A DNA stretch of 64,000 bases from contig JAJQFS010000082.1 in the NCBI GenBank assembly GCA_021200995.1, forward strand, positions 73,770 through 137,769, given 5' to 3'. This DNA is from Lachnospiraceae bacterium (lineage in GTDB: Bacteria > Bacillota > Clostridia > Lachnospirales > Lachnospiraceae). How positions within the stretch are numbered: position 1 is the first letter of the stretch; each line of letters starts with the position of its first letter. The translations under genes and the position numbers were made by a program. This document shows positions 1-8,739 of the stretch, piece by piece. The notes under the pieces are model-generated. The model was not told where the DNA came from. It ran no database searches and saw only the letters and a program-made list of their open reading frames with translations.

Positions 1-149
1 ATCCAGAATGTCAAAAGCACCATAAGCTGCGGGAACGTCAGATCCTTCATACGTGTCAGCAGACGTACAGCGCTGAATACCACCAGGGCCATGAAAACAA
101 AGCCAAACGCCCCAAACAGACCGGACCTGCTGAAGAGATAGTTTTCCTG
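1..149 (-). pseudogene. in-frame continuation of the membrane protein beyond the TGA
   Basis: Reading through the TGA at 150-152 in the same frame gives 49 further codons without a stop to the window edge. They encode a membrane-like stretch (GLFGAFGFVFMALVVFS) and a short basic loop (RLLTRMKDL). This looks like the C-terminal part of the protein encoded at 150-1148. A CGA to TGA transition would explain the break. The true end of the gene lies outside the window. Confidence 0.55.
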
Positions 150-1148
150 TCAGGCAATCGCTGACCAGTAAGGTCCCGTCGGGTAACCGAAAAGGCTTAA
201 GAACTTGCCCCAGATGTTCAGGACCAGATCCAGATCAAAATCCCTCCAGTACTGATTCTGTGAATAAATCTCAAACGTGTAATATCTGGAAAGGACGCCG
301 GTATTGATCAGATAACCCGCTCCACATGCCACTGAAGAGAGCGCTGTTACGACTCCCAGACGGATTTCAGGCATGGATCTCCATGGCTTTTCGAACGGCG
401 CCTTCTGAATCCGCACCGCCAGTGCCAATACACAGGCCGCCAGAAGCGGGATGTACAGATTCATCAGCATCCGCACACCACTGAGTCCCTGCAGAAACGC
501 CAGCAGAAGCATCAGGAAAAGACAGACTCCGCTGTGTTTTCCTTTCCTGGCAAAATGCAGAGCAAGCGCAAGTCCGACACTGACAAAAATCATGAACGAC
601 AAGTAAGAACCATTATATGTTCCATACCACATATACCAGAAACCAAAGGGGCACATCAGAATCGCGGCGCTGTAAACCCCGATCCGTTTCAGGCCGCATT
701 CATGCGTTAAAAAGAGATAGCTGCCCGCATGCATGGCCAGCATAATGGCCTGGGAAAAGGTTCTCGCGAAATGCCAGTTATGCGGAAAGAGCAGAAGGCC
801 GAGGCAAAGTGTCAGATGACGATTCAGCACCCATATTTCCGTGGAATAATACCAGTCGGAACTGAGCACGAACTCACCTTTCTCCAGCAGCTGTTTTGCC
901 AGCAGGATTTCCGCGGACATATCCGAGTTCAGAAGCTGCTTTCCGTAAATCAGATGAAAAAGGACCGCCGCCAGATATGCCGCCGCCAGACAAAACCAGG
1001 GCAGAACCGCCGCCAGCTTTTCCTGACTGAGTATCGTGTAAAATTTCCTGAGCTCTTTTCCGCCGGCTTTTTCCCGCTGCGGCGCTTTTGCTTTTTTCAT
1101 TTGTATCATGGCCCCCTGTAATCTGAGTATTGTGTCGTTTTCTGTCAC
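150..1148 (-). CDS. polytopic membrane protein, possible GT-C-like glycosyltransferase, interrupted by in-frame TGA
   Basis: The 332-residue product has a basic N-terminus followed by about seven hydrophobic segments. An acidic loop follows the first membrane segment (NSDMSAE), which resembles the layout of GT-C fold lipid-linked sugar transferases, but I see no diagnostic motif beyond that. The ATG near 1109 has an AGGGGG ribosome site just upstream and is probably the true start. The reading frame stops at a TGA at 150-152, yet the same frame stays open and hydrophobic to the window edge, so the protein is probably longer in relatives. A nonsense mutation is the simplest reading. Family assignment is weak. 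Confidence 0.6.
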   Translation of the reverse strand: MTENDTILRLQGAMIQMKKAKAPQREKAGGKELRKFYTILSQEKLAAVLPWFCLAAAYLAAVLFHLIYGKQLLNSDMSAEILLAKQLLEKGEFVLSSDWYYSTEIWVLNRHLTLCLGLLLFPHNWHFARTFSQAIMLAMHAGSYLFLTHECGLKRIGVYSAAILMCPFGFWYMWYGTYNGSYLSFMIFVSVGLALALHFARKGKHSGVCLFLMLLLAFLQGLSGVRMLMNLYIPLLAACVLALAVRIQKAPFEKPWRSMPEIRLGVVTALSSVACGAGYLINTGVLSRYYTFEIYSQNQYWRDFDLDLVLNIWGKFLSLFGYPTGPYWSAIA

Positions 1149-1227
1149 ATTTTAGCATATTTTAATATATCTGCAAAGAGCTTTCTTCCCTGATTCACTG
1201 ATCTGACCCGTTAAAAGTCGGAGGGAT

Positions 1228-1470
1228 TCACCTGGGCACCACGGCATACATTCCGCCCACATTTCTGCATTTTCCCATTAACTCCAGTTCCATTAAACCG
1301 GTTAAAAATTCCGGCAGGCTTTTTTGACCATCATTTTCCTGAAAAGAACGGTACAGCGTCTCCACCGGCTGCGGGGTCGTATCGAGCAGAGACGAAAGCT
1401 GATTTAGAAATGGAGAAAGAGAAGGATCATAAGTCAGTTTTTCATCTTCTGAACAGAAACCTCTCTGTCC
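1228..1470 (-). pseudogene. dprA: frameshifted C-terminal winged-helix domain of DprA
   Basis: The frame offset by one base from the dprA core encodes SEDEKLTYD, then a helical region with PQPVETLYRS and LPEFLTGLMELELMGK, ending in GGMYAVVPR. This matches the DprA C-terminal winged helix in position, length and ending. It has no start signal of its own and would be translated only after a shift from the upstream frame. I could not place the indel exactly because the linker is not conserved. Confidence 0.75.
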
Positions 1471-2465
1471 GGCTTCCGAGGGCAGGAAAAGCCGTGCGCC
1501 ATGTGCTCGTTTCTGACAACGTCTCCGGCAAGATCTCTGTCGTCTCCGGAAGCGACAGTCTTCCTGACAACCCCGCGGTCTCTGTTTTCCCGCCTGAGCG
1601 CAAACGCTTCCCACACCATCTGCGTCATCTCCTGCGGCGAAGTGACCAGGTGCGCGCCCTGACTGTAGAGTTTATGGCAGCCCTGGCTTAACGCGTCCGT
1701 GATCCGACCCGGCAAGACCGCTACCTCCCGCCCCTGCTCCAGGGCCATGTCCACCGTAATCAGCGTACCGCTTTTCTCCCTGGCCTCGATCACCAGAACC
1801 AGATCCGCCAGACCGGAAATCAGGCGGTTGCGGGGCGGGAAATTTTGATTCAGCGGCTGCATGTGCAGCGGATACTCGCTGATAATTCCCCCTTCTGATG
1901 CCAGCTGCTCATACAGTGGCCGTGCCTCAGGCGGATAGCAGACATCCGCACCGCTTCCCAGGACAGCAAAGCTTTTTCCACCCCCGTCCAGGCAGGCCCG
2001 CTGACTGATACTGTCAATTCCCCGCGCCATGCCGCTGATCACCTGTATCCCGGCCGCGGCCGCGGCGCTCCCCATCAAGCGCGCGGCTTCCCTGCCATAA
2101 GCGGAGCAGGCGCGCGCGCCGATCATGGCAACAGCAGGCCTGTCAGGGGCAGGCAACGCGCCCTTCATGAAAATCCCGTAAGGTGGATCAGGGATTTCTT
2201 TCAGACGACCAGGGAAACGCTCTTCCCATACCGTCACATATTCCACCCCGGCTCTCTCGCACTGTCTCATAAGCCCATCCGGCGTCTGAGAAAATTCCCG
2301 CAGGCTTTTGATCTGCGGCGGCCTCAGAACCGTACGCAGTTCCTCTTCCGATGCCGCCGTGGCCTGTCTGAGCGAACCAAAAGTCTCCTCCAAATGGTAA
2401 ATTGTCCTTCTTCCGATTCCCGGGACGCTCTGAAACCACAACGCCCACAGATTTTCTTCGCACAT
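1434..2465 (-). CDS. dprA: DNA processing protein DprA, C-terminal domain shifted out of frame
   Basis: DprA binds single-stranded DNA and loads RecA during transformation. An N-terminal helix-hairpin-helix region (PGIGRRTIYHLEE) leads into a Rossmann-like core with the family motifs MIGARACSAYGR, ISGMARGID, VLGSGADVCYP, FPPRNRLISGL and SGTLITVDMALEQGREV. The product then runs into an arginine-rich tail ending at 1434. The winged-helix C-terminal domain is encoded in another frame just downstream (1228 to about 1470), so the gene carries a one-base frameshift in the linker, somewhere between about 1465 and 1620. The start at 2465 sits directly after a strong hairpin, and GGGAGG lies in that hairpin's stem. 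The core looks intact. Confidence 0.9.
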   Translation of the reverse strand: MCEENLWALWFQSVPGIGRRTIYHLEETFGSLRQATAASEEELRTVLRPPQIKSLREFSQTPDGLMRQCERAGVEYVTVWEERFPGRLKEIPDPPYGIFMKGALPAPDRPAVAMIGARACSAYGREAARLMGSAAAAAGIQVISGMARGIDSISQRACLDGGGKSFAVLGSGADVCYPPEARPLYEQLASEGGIISEYPLHMQPLNQNFPPRNRLISGLADLVLVIEAREKSGTLITVDMALEQGREVAVLPGRITDALSQGCHKLYSQGAHLVTSPQEMTQMVWEAFALRRENRDRGVVRKTVASGDDRDLAGDVVRNEHMAHGFSCPRKPDREVSVQKMKN

Positions 2466-2526
2466 AAAAAAGCCCTCCCGTGCATATAGTCGTTCACTCT
2501 ATATATGCACGAAAGAGCCTTTTTTT
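2466..2526 (-). terminator. hairpin terminator between gtrA and dprA
   Basis: Long imperfect inverted repeat (GTGCATATAG against CTATATATGCAC, extended outward through GGC/GCC-rich steps) flanked by A and T runs on both sides. On the minus strand its T run ends directly at the dprA ATG, and the GGGAGG Shine-Dalgarno of dprA lies inside the 3' arm. It probably ends gtrA transcription and may also mask dprA translation in read-through RNA. Confidence 0.8.
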
Positions 2527-2549
2527 CGCGAAAGTTTTTATAAAAACTT

Positions 2550-3026
2550 TCATCCGACTTTTTTGTCCGCTTTCTTCGTCGCGAACACCCACTTTTTCTG
2601 AATGACATAGCTGATAAAGAAAATCCCGGTGTCTACAATCGCCTTCGACAGCACAGTCGGGATCGCCGTCGGCATCATCGTCACCAGCTGCGCGCTGGCG
2701 AGCATCTTGCCCACAAATAATATCGCGTATTTCACCGCCTGAGAGCCCATGAACTGCGCCGATGCGCCGCCTGACCCGCCGAAGCTCCAGAATTTATTCA
2801 TCAGGAAATTCAATGTCCCGGCAATCACCCTGGAAATGGCCGTGGCCAGGTAAATCATCTGCGCGCGCGGCAGGGGAATAACCTGGCAGAGCAAATAGAA
2901 AAGCAGCAGCTCCACCGCCGACCCGGTCAGGGAGGAAGTTACAAATTTAAGGAACGGAATCCGTTTTTTTATAAATTCGATCACTTTTTGCAAGACAGTA
3001 CTTTTTCCTTTCCGGAACTTCCACAT
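2550..3026 (-). CDS. GtrA family membrane protein
   Basis: The 158-residue protein has four hydrophobic segments in the GtrA/DPMS arrangement. The conserved pattern FVTSSLTGSAVELLLFYLL opens the first helix, ISRVIAGTLNFLMNKFWSFG lies in the middle, and a short basic tail (KKWVFATKKADKK) closes the protein. GtrA proteins are thought to help move lipid-linked sugars across the membrane for wall or exopolysaccharide glycosylation. It stands between the activase fusion and dprA, with its own terminator downstream. The start has no strong ribosome site. Confidence 0.85.
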   Translation of the reverse strand: MWKFRKGKSTVLQKVIEFIKKRIPFLKFVTSSLTGSAVELLLFYLLCQVIPLPRAQMIYLATAISRVIAGTLNFLMNKFWSFGGSGGASAQFMGSQAVKYAILFVGKMLASAQLVTMMPTAIPTVLSKAIVDTGIFFISYVIQKKWVFATKKADKKVG

Positions 3027-3111
3027 TCATTCAGGAAATCAGCTATTCCAGTATCTGGATAAGCCTTCTTTTCGACGAACTGAGCAAATACACAGTCCAT
3101 TGTTTTCACTC

Positions 3112-6100
3112 TCAACGGTTCATCAGAAGCATCTGCAGCCGGTTCTCCACATTTGCGTAGCTGGTGTCCGGATCCAGATCCAGCGGCAGAATCTGAATGT
3201 CAGGGAACTCTTCCTTCAGCCTCTTGATGGTACCTCTGCCGCAGACATGATTGGGCAGGCAGCCGAAGGGCTGCAATATCACGAAGCTTTTCACACCTTC
3301 CTTCGCGTAGTGGGCGATCTCCGCCGCCATCAGCCACCCTTCGCCGCAGCTTAAGGTCTCCGGAATGATGTCCTTAACGCCCTGATACATATCCCTCGGG
3401 CGCAGAGTCTTTTCATACAGCGGGTGCCTCACCGCCACCTTCTCCAGCCTTTTCTGGATCTCGTCAAAAAGCCAGGTTACAGCGAACGGATACGGGAAAA
3501 TATTGGCATGGTAGTCTGAAATCTCACACTCCGTGGCGCGGAAATCCTTGCGCAGCTGATCCGTAATTCTGGGGAAGACCGCCTCCATGCCGTTTCGTTC
3601 CAGATAACGCTCGATGTCAAAATTGGAGCCCGGATGATAGGTCACCAAAAGCTCGCCGGTCACAAACACGCGCGGCTTTAAATGACTTCTGTCATATGGG
3701 ATGGCCGCCATCTGATCGATACAGACTTCAAACGCCTTTCTGGCCTCTCCGATTCCTTTGCGGATACCGTCCGCAATCTGCTGCACGCAGGACTGATAGA
3801 CCCGGTCCGTCTCACCGGATTTTATTTCATAAGGGCGGATTTTGCGGCAAAGCTCGGTCAGAATGTCCAGCATTTCAAAGACCCAGACCGCCTCCAGTAC
3901 CGCGCTGACGCCCAAAAGAGAAACGCCGGGATGCATATCCTTGGAATCCCCCATATCCGTCGTCAGAACCGGCACCTGTGAAAATCCCGCGGCATCCAGA
4001 CCCTTACGCAGAAGCCCCGCGTAGTGGGACATACGGCAATCGCACTGGAATTTTACCATACCAACCGCCACTTCGTCCAGATTATAATTTCCTTTCTGCA
4101 GCGCGCCGATCAGTTCACCTATCACCATCTGACAGGGGAAACAGATGTCGTTATGTACGTATTTTTTGCCAAGACCGATTTCATGAAGACCGCCCACCGG
4201 TATGGACTGCACAATGAAATTTTCCTTTTCCAGAATGGCGCACAACAGAACGGATACCTCCGCCGAAATGTTAGGAATCAGCAGGGTTCGGATCTTTTTA
4301 TCTTTTTTATAAAACTTCACAGGGCTCGGGGCGGGCAGCGGGCAGATTTCAGACGCCTGTCCATTTTGGGCCTTTCGTCTGATTTCCGCCGTTTCCAGGA
4401 ACGATTCCACGCGAATTCCCAGCGAACCCTGCGCGTCGCTCTCATCGACCTTTAAAATCAGCGGCGGCTTGTCGGCCCGTTCCGTCATAATCCTGACAAT
4501 CTCATCAGAAAGCACCGCGTCATGGCCGCAGCCAAAGCTGACTAACTGCACATATTCCAGCGCCTCATTTTGTGCGGCGACCATGGCCCCAGCCAGCATT
4601 CTGGTGTGGAAATTATTCGTAATCTCGATACGGGTATTTTTCAGGTCCTGCTTTTCAAGCCCCGGCAGACTGTCCACCGGCAGCACCGAAATTCCCTTTT
4701 TCAGGAATAATTTCGAGATATCATGGGAAATAAAGGGATCGGTGTGGTACGGACGCCCAGCCAGCACCACCGCGTAACTGCCCTCCTTCCGGGCCTGCTC
4801 TATGATTTGTTCTGCCCTCTGCGTCAAAGTTTCCTTAAACAGCCGGATAGCGGCCTCTCCCTGATGAAAGGCTTCCTCCGCCTCCTTCTGCGTCACATGA
4901 TAGGTATCGACAGCATACTGACAGATCTGCTGCCTGCGGTTCTTTTCCGTAAACCAGTGGAAGACCGGCGTGTCATAAATCACGTCATAGCGGCTATCCG
5001 GGTTCTGGGAATTGCGCACCACCATGGGATAGCCCTGCAGGACGGAGCAGACGTAAGGGCTCTGCTTGTCCACGCCCTCCGGCGGCATATGCATGACATA
5101 GGGAAAGAAAATCCGGTCCACCTTCTGCTTCGCCAGATCCGCCACATGGCCGTGTACCAGCTTGGCCGGGAAACAGATGGTGTCGGAAGCGACAAAGGAC
5201 AGCCCCTCCTCATACATTTTACGATTGCTTTTGCGCGAAAATTTCACCTGAAAGCCCAACGCCTTAAAAAATGTGCTCCAGAAGGGCATACTGTCCCAGA
5301 ATTCGAGCACGCGCGGCAGGCCGATGACTTCCTGGCGAGTAGTTGACGCATGGTAATCATATTCCTGGAAGAGCAGTTTCTCACGTTCTGAGAACAGGTC
5401 TACAGGCTGTGATTTATATCTGCTTCTGTCATTCGTATATTCACATTTTCTGGTTCCGGTGCTACTCTCAATATTCGCCTTTCCCTGAACCGCATCTACG
5501 TCGCCTTTCTCATAATCTGACATCCCGGCGTCTTCCGTACCGTTCTTCTCAGAAGCCGACCCACTGACTTCTTCAGTAATACCGTTTCTCTGCCCCTGTT
5601 CAAAAGTAATCGACCTCTCCCCGCGCTCGCACCGATTCCCTGTGACAAAATATTTTCCGTCTGAGAAGGAAATCACCGTGCGGCTGCAGTGATTGGCACA
5701 GCCCGGGCACACTACGCCGGTTCTTGTCTCATACTTAAAATGAGCAAGCCCCTCCCGGCCGATAAAAGAAGTCCCTTTTGAATCCGCGTACCCGTACTCC
5801 TCAATCCGCTGCTTTGTCAGCATCGCCGCCCCGAGTGCGCCCATCTCCCCGGAATACGGCGCCAGATGAACTTCCCTGCCCAGGTACTCCTCCAGCGCCC
5901 GCAGCACTGCCGCATTGTTAAATGTCCCTCCCTGCACCACGACGCAGTCTCCCAGCGTATCCGTGTTGGAAAGGCGCACCACCTTCGTAAACACATTTTC
6001 AATGATGGAACGGCAGAGTCCGGCCATGATGTCCTGCGGATTTTTGCCGTTACGCTGCTCGTTGATGATCGTGCTGTTCATAAAAACGGTGCAGCGGCTG

Positions 6101-7761
6101 CCAAGACGCGCGGGATTCTCAGAGGCAAAAGCGGCATCCGCAATCTTCTCCACCGGAATGTTCAGGCTTTCCGCGAAGGTCTCCAGAAAGGATCCGCAGC
6201 CGGAGGAACAGGCTTCGTTTAACATGATATTGGTAATCACACCGTCCTGAAGCCAGATAGCCTTCATATCCTGGCCGCCGATGTCCAGAAGGAAGGTAGC
6301 CTGCGGATAATATTTCAGCGCCGCCGTGGCGTGCGCCACCGTTTCCACGATATGATAGTCAGCCCCGAAAGCCTTCGCCAGCATCTTCTCGCCATATCCG
6401 GTCGTGCCAACCCCCAGGATATTCAGTTTCACACCCTGGGATTCATATTTTTCATAAAAGCCGCGGATACCGTCACAGACGACGCGCAGCGCCTGCCCCT
6501 GGTTGGAAGCGTAAAAACGGTCGATCACCCGCTCGTTTTCGTCCATCAGTACCATCTTGGATGTGGTGGAGCCAGAATCGATTCCCAGCCAGGCGCGAAG
6601 TTCCCCTCTGAATATCTCAGATGCTTCAATCCCGGACTCCCCAGGCACGGATTCTGTCATCTCAGGCGCCTTCAATCCGGTTTCTTCAATTTCGGGCTCT
6701 TCAACTTCCAGCCGCTCTTTGGCATGGCGCAGCTCAAAATCCGCCCGCTCTTTTGCATCTGCAAAAAACGGCCGGCTCTTATTTTCTGCCTGTTCGTTTT
6801 TGTTTTTCAGGCAGCTGGAAAGGCGCTCACTCAGCATTTCGAGTGTCACCCCGTCATCGTCTTCCCCCTCCGGGAACAGCTTATCAATCGCGATAGCCGT
6901 CCCCAACGCCACGATCGTCTCCGGATGATCCGGAATGATAATCTCTTCCTCTTTTAAATGCAGACGCTCCGCGAACACCTTCACCAACGTAGGATGAAAC
7001 GTCAGCGGACCGCCTTCAAAAATGATCGGCGGAGTAAGCTCCAGTCCCTGGGAAAGACCCCCGATCGTCTGCTTCGCGATGGCATGAAACGCGGAGAGCG
7101 CAATATCCTCTCTCGCAGCGCCCTGAATTAAGAGCGGCTGAATGTCCGTCTTGGCAAACACCCCACAACGCCCGGAAATATCATAGACATGCGTTCCGGC
7201 TGCCGCCAGAGCCTCGTAGTTCTCCGGCTCTACATGCAAAAGCGCCGCGATTTCATCGATAAAAGCGCCTGTGCCGCCGGCGCAGCTCCCGTTCATGCGC
7301 ATATCCGACGCGGTCGGTTCCTTTTTCTCCTCATCATAGTGGAAGAAAATCAGCTTCGCGTCCTGACCTCCCAGCTCCACCGCAGTCCTGGCCTGCGGAT
7401 ACAACGCGCAGACCGCGGCGGCATTCGCCACCACTTCCTGAATATAGGGAATGCCAAGCGCCTCTGCTGTCGGTTTCCCACCGGAACCGCAGACCGCGGC
7501 TCTTACCTTCCATAACGGAAATAAGGCGGCCGCCTCTTTTAAAAGCGCCGCCGCGGTCTCCATCTGCCTGGCATGATGCCTGCGGTAGACAGAATATATC
7601 ACCTGATATGTATGGGCGTCGATGATCACCAGCTTCACTGTGGTGGATCCCATATCGACGCCCAGTCTGAACTCGCCTGTTTCATTTGCTTCCCCAGCTG
7701 GATCAGTCTCCTGCTCTCCTGCCCTGGGATCTATGTTGTATTTCGTCTCTTTATTTTTCAT
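3112..7761 (-). CDS. giant acyl-CoA dehydratase activase fusion (activase-activase-DUF2229-HgdB-like)
   Basis: The 1549-residue cytoplasmic protein joins the parts of a 2-hydroxyacyl-CoA dehydratase system. Residues about 30-310 form a first BadF/HgdC ASKHA ATPase (GVDMGSTTVKLV, ELGGQDAK, cluster cysteines in NGSCAGGTGAF and SGRCGVF). Residues about 390-660 form a second one (GIDSGSTTSKMV, DIGGQDMK, NEACSSGCGSF, GSRCTVF), followed by a CPGCANHC motif. A charged, variable linker at about 735-800 precedes a DUF2229 region beginning IGLPRVLEFW and a C-terminal HgdB-like part with NDICFPCQM and FQCDCRMSHY. In known systems the activase hydrolyses ATP to push one electron into the dehydratase cluster. 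The physiological substrate here is unknown. It starts 12 bases after the upstream acyltransferase. Confidence 0.9.
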   Translation of the reverse strand: MKNKETKYNIDPRAGEQETDPAGEANETGEFRLGVDMGSTTVKLVIIDAHTYQVIYSVYRRHHARQMETAAALLKEAAALFPLWKVRAAVCGSGGKPTAEALGIPYIQEVVANAAAVCALYPQARTAVELGGQDAKLIFFHYDEEKKEPTASDMRMNGSCAGGTGAFIDEIAALLHVEPENYEALAAAGTHVYDISGRCGVFAKTDIQPLLIQGAAREDIALSAFHAIAKQTIGGLSQGLELTPPIIFEGGPLTFHPTLVKVFAERLHLKEEEIIIPDHPETIVALGTAIAIDKLFPEGEDDDGVTLEMLSERLSSCLKNKNEQAENKSRPFFADAKERADFELRHAKERLEVEEPEIEETGLKAPEMTESVPGESGIEASEIFRGELRAWLGIDSGSTTSKMVLMDENERVIDRFYASNQGQALRVVCDGIRGFYEKYESQGVKLNILGVGTTGYGEKMLAKAFGADYHIVETVAHATAALKYYPQATFLLDIGGQDMKAIWLQDGVITNIMLNEACSSGCGSFLETFAESLNIPVEKIADAAFASENPARLGSRCTVFMNSTIINEQRNGKNPQDIMAGLCRSIIENVFTKVVRLSNTDTLGDCVVVQGGTFNNAAVLRALEEYLGREVHLAPYSGEMGALGAAMLTKQRIEEYGYADSKGTSFIGREGLAHFKYETRTGVVCPGCANHCSRTVISFSDGKYFVTGNRCERGERSITFEQGQRNGITEEVSGSASEKNGTEDAGMSDYEKGDVDAVQGKANIESSTGTRKCEYTNDRSRYKSQPVDLFSEREKLLFQEYDYHASTTRQEVIGLPRVLEFWDSMPFWSTFFKALGFQVKFSRKSNRKMYEEGLSFVASDTICFPAKLVHGHVADLAKQKVDRIFFPYVMHMPPEGVDKQSPYVCSVLQGYPMVVRNSQNPDSRYDVIYDTPVFHWFTEKNRRQQICQYAVDTYHVTQKEAEEAFHQGEAAIRLFKETLTQRAEQIIEQARKEGSYAVVLAGRPYHTDPFISHDISKLFLKKGISVLPVDSLPGLEKQDLKNTRIEITNNFHTRMLAGAMVAAQNEALEYVQLVSFGCGHDAVLSDEIVRIMTERADKPPLILKVDESDAQGSLGIRVESFLETAEIRRKAQNGQASEICPLPAPSPVKFYKKDKKIRTLLIPNISAEVSVLLCAILEKENFIVQSIPVGGLHEIGLGKKYVHNDICFPCQMVIGELIGALQKGNYNLDEVAVGMVKFQCDCRMSHYAGLLRKGLDAAGFSQVPVLTTDMGDSKDMHPGVSLLGVSAVLEAVWVFEMLDILTELCRKIRPYEIKSGETDRVYQSCVQQIADGIRKGIGEARKAFEVCIDQMAAIPYDRSHLKPRVFVTGELLVTYHPGSNFDIERYLERNGMEAVFPRITDQLRKDFRATECEISDYHANIFPYPFAVTWLFDEIQKRLEKVAVRHPLYEKTLRPRDMYQGVKDIIPETLSCGEGWLMAAEIAHYAKEGVKSFVILQPFGCLPNHVCGRGTIKRLKEEFPDIQILPLDLDPDTSYANVENRLQMLLMNR

Positions 7762-7773
7762 CTGTACCGGGTT

Positions 7774-8637
7774 TTACGCCTCCTTCGCAATCCACCCCGC
7801 CACGTCCCCCTCTTCGTAAGCGTATGTCAGTTTTTTCCCATAAGCCTTCTCATAAGCAGCCACCTTCTGCCTGTAGTCTAAGTCCATCATTTCCAGACTG
7901 TTGGTCCGCACATCCTTTTCAGGATCCGGATAGATCGGCGGCAGGACATGCATCACCCACTGTGTACGGTAAAACTCCTCCGTTTCCTGCTCAGGCAACG
8001 TCTTTATCTCCACGAAACAGGAGATGACCGGCACATTATTTAAGGCTGCGTAATAATAAGCGCCCCGCTTCGGCGGCCTGGGCTTGCGGTAATTAAACCA
8101 CATCTCCTGCTCCGGATAGATCAGGATTTTATCGCCCTGCGCCAGCTTTTCGGCGATGAACGGCTCAAAGAACTCACTGGTATATTTTTTGCTCTTTGTG
8201 ATTGGGATGTTGTCCACATAATTCATGATAAAACCAAAGAGACCGGTCATGGCCAGATTGGTCTCCTGCACCACCGTGTACAGCCGCCCCTGCTTTCCGC
8301 GCCGCATGGTTTCCCGCACCACGGTATTATCCAGCTGATTGAAATGATTGCTGGTAACGATGGCGCCGCCCTGCACCTGCGACAGATTTTCCATCCCCTC
8401 CACCTTTGTGCTTCTGTTTATAAACAGGTCAAAGAAATAAAGAAAGGTCATGGCCAGGCAGTTTTTCATCCAGTATCCCACTGTGCCCCGGTTTCTGGCG
8501 TAACGCAGCGCCAGCTCGGTTTTTTCCTGTGAAGTGATATTTGGATCGCCCACCTCCGTTTTATTGTTATAATTTCCGCTGTCCAGATTTGTTTTTATAT
8601 TTTCCACGACCGCGGCTTTGTTTCCGCCAAAAATCAT
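7774..8637 (-). CDS. 1-acyl-sn-glycerol-3-phosphate acyltransferase family protein (PlsC-like)
   Basis: The 287-residue protein carries the acyltransferase block HX4D (NHFNQLD, about residue 97), a central hydrophobic patch (FLYFFDLFINRS) and the block III-like motif LIYPEQEMWFNYRKPRPPKRGAYY. PlsC enzymes acylate lysophosphatidate or related lipids at the membrane. It is the last gene before the giant activase and lies downstream of two GT8 genes and another PlsC-like gene. The group may therefore build or decorate a glycolipid, which is inference from context. Confidence 0.85.
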   Translation of the reverse strand: MIFGGNKAAVVENIKTNLDSGNYNNKTEVGDPNITSQEKTELALRYARNRGTVGYWMKNCLAMTFLYFFDLFINRSTKVEGMENLSQVQGGAIVTSNHFNQLDNTVVRETMRRGKQGRLYTVVQETNLAMTGLFGFIMNYVDNIPITKSKKYTSEFFEPFIAEKLAQGDKILIYPEQEMWFNYRKPRPPKRGAYYYAALNNVPVISCFVEIKTLPEQETEEFYRTQWVMHVLPPIYPDPEKDVRTNSLEMMDLDYRQKVAAYEKAYGKKLTYAYEEGDVAGWIAKEA

Positions 8638-8739
8638 GATAAGCCTCCGTGCCTGCTATTGCGGACATCATGTATTGTCTGATATCAGTTCCTCTCATCA
8701 GAGTGTGCCAGTACTCTCATCTGTCCGTCGACAACGCTC

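Noticed and set aside
150..152. TGA as selenocysteine codon
   Set aside because: No SECIS-like hairpin follows within the next bases, the position is in a membrane protein loop, and two other genes in the window carry TAA and TAG interruptions of the same kind.
1434..1620. Programmed -1 frameshift in dprA
   Set aside because: The GAAAAAC at the end of the zero frame is not a good slippery heptamer and the conserved sequence has already resumed upstream of it, so the indel lies earlier in the linker.
4723..5346. Plus-strand frame of 207 codons inside the giant activase
   Set aside because: It lies wholly opposite a strongly conserved domain and has no start signal or recognisable motif.
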